Positions 8,772 through 10,072 of a stretch of DNA of 10,072 nucleotides are shown here, in pieces. Below the pieces are notes generated by a model that had not been told where the DNA came from, searched no databases, and saw only the letters and a list, made by a program, of their open reading frames with translations. The stretch spans positions 1 through 10,072 of the forward strand of contig JAWLEX010000110.1 in NCBI GenBank assembly GCA_041685835.1. The letters run 5' to 3'. Source of the DNA: JAIPEI01 sp041685835 (lineage in GTDB: Bacteria; Desulfobacterota; DSM-4660; Desulfatiglandales; HGW-15). How positions within the stretch are numbered: position 1 is the first letter of the stretch; each line of letters starts with the position of its first letter. Both the position numbers and the translations under genes were made by a program.

Positions 8772-8778
8772 GCAAGTA

Positions 8779-8785
8779 CCTCCTT
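8779..8785 (-). promoter_or_regulatory. Shine-Dalgarno sequence deciding the lapA start
   Basis: AAGGAGG on the minus strand, 7 nt before the ATG at 8771. It is the strongest ribosome-binding site in the window and excludes the longer reading from 8831. Confidence 0.85.
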
Positions 8786-8842
8786 GGCTGACCGAAAAGG
8801 CAGTCCATAGAAAAGCATTCTCATTTTTCAACCGTTAAATTA

Positions 8843-9067
8843 TTAATATATACCCTTTTGGCGACCCGTCAAGTTCGGAACGAGACAGGCAGAGGTCATC
8901 GTCAAACAAACATGACAAAGGGTCTGGTCACCACCGTTCGGCCGGTGTCTGTGATCTATGTCGGTGATCCGTGGGTAGGAGCCGTGATTTCTGCCGGTGC
9001 GACACAGGTCGTCTTTTTCCCTGAACCTGTCCACGCTGTTTCCCTGTTTTTCAACGAAGGCATCCAC
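8843..9067 (-). other. Out-of-frame sequence after the short CBS gene, possible decayed 3' half
   Basis: This stretch stays open in a frame shifted relative to the CBS gene at 8956-9303 and ends GRQKGIY then TAA. In-frame codons further upstream give LKVDAFVEKQGN at the point where the CBS frame would be expected to enter a second CBS domain. The rest (for example DLCRTGRNHGSYPRITDIDHRHRP) does not look like a CBS or ACT domain, and its last codons overlap the lapA promoter. It may be a degraded gene tail or simply non-coding leader. Confidence 0.2.
8845..8872 (-). promoter_or_regulatory. Sigma70-type promoter for lapA-mltF
   Basis: On the minus strand TTGACG (8872-8867, 5 of 6 to the -35 consensus) is separated by 16 nt from TATATT (8850-8845, 5 of 6 to the -10 consensus), in the most AT-rich patch of the region. 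An alternative register uses TATTAA with an 18-nt spacer. Transcription would begin near 8838, giving a leader of about 67 nt before the lapA ATG. It is the best promoter candidate in the window. Confidence 0.65.
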
Positions 9068-9303
9068 TTTAAGAAAAGGGCCTTGGAGATGAGGTACATG
9101 AGTTCGTGGATCTCCAGGGTGGTTGCATGCAATGCCGAGGAGCGCTTGATATCCCGGTCCGTGACCCCGCCGACCAGTTTTCCGTCCTTAATGACGGGCA
9201 GCATGCGGATGTCATGTTCCCGAAGAAGGTTCACAGCGTTCAACATGCTGTCGTCCGGATCGACGGCAATCACTTTCCTGCTCATCCATTTCTTGACCAG
9301 CAT
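8956..9303 (-). CDS. Short single-CBS-domain protein, apparently truncated
   Basis: The first 57 residues form a clear CBS domain (MLVKKWMSRKVIAVDPDDSM, HDIRMLPVIKDGKLVGGV, ending in the TDRD motif at 48-51). It continues with TTLEIHELMYLIS, which in longer homologues, often about 215 residues with a second CBS and an ACT-like region, leads into the second domain. Here the frame then turns into low-quality sequence (KALFLKWMPSLKNRETAWTGSGKK...) and stops at 115 residues. CBS domains normally work in pairs, so this protein would have to dimerise or is not functional. The start is firm: AAGGGGG lies 7 nt before ATG 9303. A natural frameshift plus deletion, or a sequencing error in one of several 5-6-base homopolymers, could explain the ending. 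The partner or ligand is unknown. Confidence 0.65.
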   Translation of the reverse strand: MLVKKWMSRKVIAVDPDDSMLNAVNLLREHDIRMLPVIKDGKLVGGVTDRDIKRSSALHATTLEIHELMYLISKALFLKWMPSLKNRETAWTGSGKKTTCVAPAEITAPTHGSPT

Positions 9304-9310
9304 ATCCTTA

Positions 9311-9317
9311 CCCCCTT
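9311..9317 (-). promoter_or_regulatory. Shine-Dalgarno sequence of the short CBS gene
   Basis: AAGGGGG on the minus strand, 7 nt before ATG 9303. The same heptamer at the same spacing precedes the CBS gene starting at 9953. Confidence 0.75.
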
Positions 9318-9340
9318 CTCAAAAAATCTTGGTGTGAGAT

Positions 9341-9382
9341 CGTTAATGGGCGGCCGTTGTCACAGCCGTCCATTAACGGCTG
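9341..9382. promoter_or_regulatory. Two overlapping, mutually exclusive hairpins between CBS genes
   Basis: On the plus strand CGTTAATGGGCGGC (9341-9354) pairs with GCCGTCCATTAACG (9365-9378): a 14-bp stem with one G-T wobble and a 10-nt loop. A second stem, CAGCCGT (9363-9369) with ACGGCTG (9376-9382) and a 6-nt loop, uses the same bases, so only one can form at a time. Reading on the minus strand, the small stem would be transcribed first, 19 nt after the upstream CBS stop. Neither is directly followed by a T run; a TTTTTT at 9321-9326 lies 14 nt past the large stem. Possible roles are an attenuator-like switch, RNA end protection or a protein site. Confidence 0.6.
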
Positions 9383-9401
9383 CTTATTAATTGTATGATC
9401 A

Positions 9402-9953
9402 TCATAGCTTGCAGGCTTTAATTTTTTCGCATACCATCTTAAATACATCAGTCAACCGCAGAACCCCCACAATATCGTCGCCGTGTGTAACCAGCAGAGA
9501 ATGATGCTTTCCTATAATCAACTGGTGAATGCCCTCGTTCAGTTCGGCATCGTCACTTATGAACTCCCCTTGTTCTGGTGTGTACATAAAGCTTTTTACC
9601 TCCATGCGGGCGGCTTTCTCACAGATTTCATCCAGGGGCATTTTCCACAACCCGGCACCGGAAAAGGATTCAATGTAGTCCAAGCTGAAACCTGTTCGCG
9701 ATAGAGCCTTAAGATCAATAAGTTTGCTGTACTGGGGTTCCAAGGCGACGAGCAGGTCCCATTGGCTGACCTTTCCGACAATTTTGTTTTGATCGTTGAA
9801 AACCAGGACAGCACGATGTCTGTACTGGTCTTGATCATAGTCAGCCTGGGCTTTTTCGAGAGCTATTACAGCATCGTACATTGTGGCACTCTCAGGTACG
9901 GTGGCGTAATCCTTGAGTGGAACCATCATTTCTTTAACTAAGATACTTTGCAT
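9402..9953 (-). CDS. Double-CBS-domain protein
   Basis: The 183-residue cytoplasmic protein has two CBS domains. The first (about 1-74) includes VKEMMVPLKDYATVPESATM and RHRAVLVFNDQNKIVGKVSQWDLLVAL; the second (about 118-176) includes EVKSFMYTPEQGEFISDDAEL and HSLLVTHGDDIVGVLRLTDVFKMV. A linker of about 40 residues joins them. The usual TxRD nucleotide contact is replaced by SQWD in the first domain and RLTD in the second, so ligand specificity may differ from the 136-residue protein near tamB. There is no membrane segment, signal peptide or effector domain. ATG 9953 has AAGGGGG seven bases upstream. Stand-alone CBS proteins of this kind are known in sulfate-reducing relatives (from memory), but their function is not established. 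It is the first gene of the minus-strand series in the window. Confidence 0.87.
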   Translation of the reverse strand: MQSILVKEMMVPLKDYATVPESATMYDAVIALEKAQADYDQDQYRHRAVLVFNDQNKIVGKVSQWDLLVALEPQYSKLIDLKALSRTGFSLDYIESFSGAGLWKMPLDEICEKAARMEVKSFMYTPEQGEFISDDAELNEGIHQLIIGKHHSLLVTHGDDIVGVLRLTDVFKMVCEKIKACKL

Positions 9954-9960
9954 TATATTG

Positions 9961-9967
9961 CCCCCTT
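9961..9967 (-). promoter_or_regulatory. Shine-Dalgarno sequence of the double-CBS gene
   Basis: AAGGGGG on the minus strand, 7 nt before ATG 9953. A stem-loop ends 10 nt upstream of it. Confidence 0.75.
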
Positions 9968-9977
9968 TAAAATTTAA

Positions 9978-10012
9978 CCAGTGCCCATCCAGAAACGCTT
10001 TTTGGGCACTGG
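9978..10012 (-). promoter_or_regulatory. 10-bp hairpin just upstream of the double-CBS gene
   Basis: CCAGTGCCCA (minus strand 10012-10003) and TGGGCACTGG (9987-9978) form a perfect 10-bp stem with a 15-nt loop. The following bases on the minus strand, TTAAATTTTAAA, are T/A-rich but not a true T run. It may terminate a gene lying beyond the window, or be a leader structure next to the ribosome site of the double-CBS gene. The sequence alone does not decide between these. Confidence 0.55.
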
Positions 10013-10019
10013 CAAGTTT

Positions 10020-10048
10020 CCAATTCAGAAATGAGGATTTTTTGTCAA
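10020..10048 (-). promoter_or_regulatory. Weak promoter candidate for the double-CBS gene
   Basis: A perfect -35 hexamer TTGACA occurs on the minus strand (10048-10043), but the element at the right distance (AATTGG at 17 nt) is a poor -10. It would place the hairpin at 9978-10012 inside the leader. The rest of 9968-10072 shows no gene. Confidence 0.2.
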
Positions 10049-10072
10049 GATCAAGGAAATCAAGAGGTTGCG

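Noticed and set aside
8858..9337. 159-codon plus-strand open frame with a protein-like hydrophobic stretch (VSVIYVGDPWVGAVISAG)
   Set aside because: It runs antisense to the well-supported CBS gene and across its ribosome site, and I recognise no family. I considered it because the opposite strand is of low quality there, but it has no supporting evidence.
9978..10048. Sigma54-type promoter near the right end (GG and GC doublets around TTGGAAACTTGCC)
   Set aside because: The GG-to-GC distance is wrong for the -24/-12 pattern.

Overview
The window is about 10 kb of moderately GC-rich DNA in which every convincing gene lies on the minus strand, so the genes are read from the right end to the left. 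The content fits a Gram-negative, two-membrane bacterium. The mix of TamA/TamB, an MltF-type transglycosylase, a LapA-like protein and several small CBS-domain proteins suggests Desulfobacterota (the former Deltaproteobacteria). That assignment is inference from gene content; no rRNA or taxonomic marker gene is present.

Layout in the direction of transcription: (1) a 183-residue double-CBS protein (9402-9953), preceded by a 10-bp-stem hairpin; (2) a gap holding two overlapping, mutually exclusive hairpins (9341-9382); (3) a short, apparently truncated CBS protein (8956-9303), followed by out-of-frame sequence that may be the remains of its second half; (4) a good sigma70-like promoter (8845-8872) driving a LapA/DUF1049-like membrane protein (8430-8771) and, 12 nt later, a membrane-anchored MltF-type lytic transglycosylase (7038-8417), with a possible intrinsic terminator across the mltF stop codon; (5) tamA (5038-6861), a 182-nt gap containing an 11-bp inverted repeat, a 136-residue CBS-pair protein (4445-4855), and tamB (22-4458), whose start overlaps the end of the CBS gene.

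The region is centred on the cell envelope. TamA (outer-membrane Omp85 barrel) and TamB (inner-membrane-anchored periplasm-spanning protein) form the translocation and assembly module. MltF cuts peptidoglycan, and LapA-like proteins are linked in other bacteria to control of lipopolysaccharide synthesis. The most unusual features are the CBS-pair gene placed between tamA and tamB and overlapping tamB, and the presence of three separate CBS-domain genes within 5.5 kb of envelope genes. I see no mobile element, CRISPR array, tRNA or rRNA. No gene-free stretch exceeds 300 bases.
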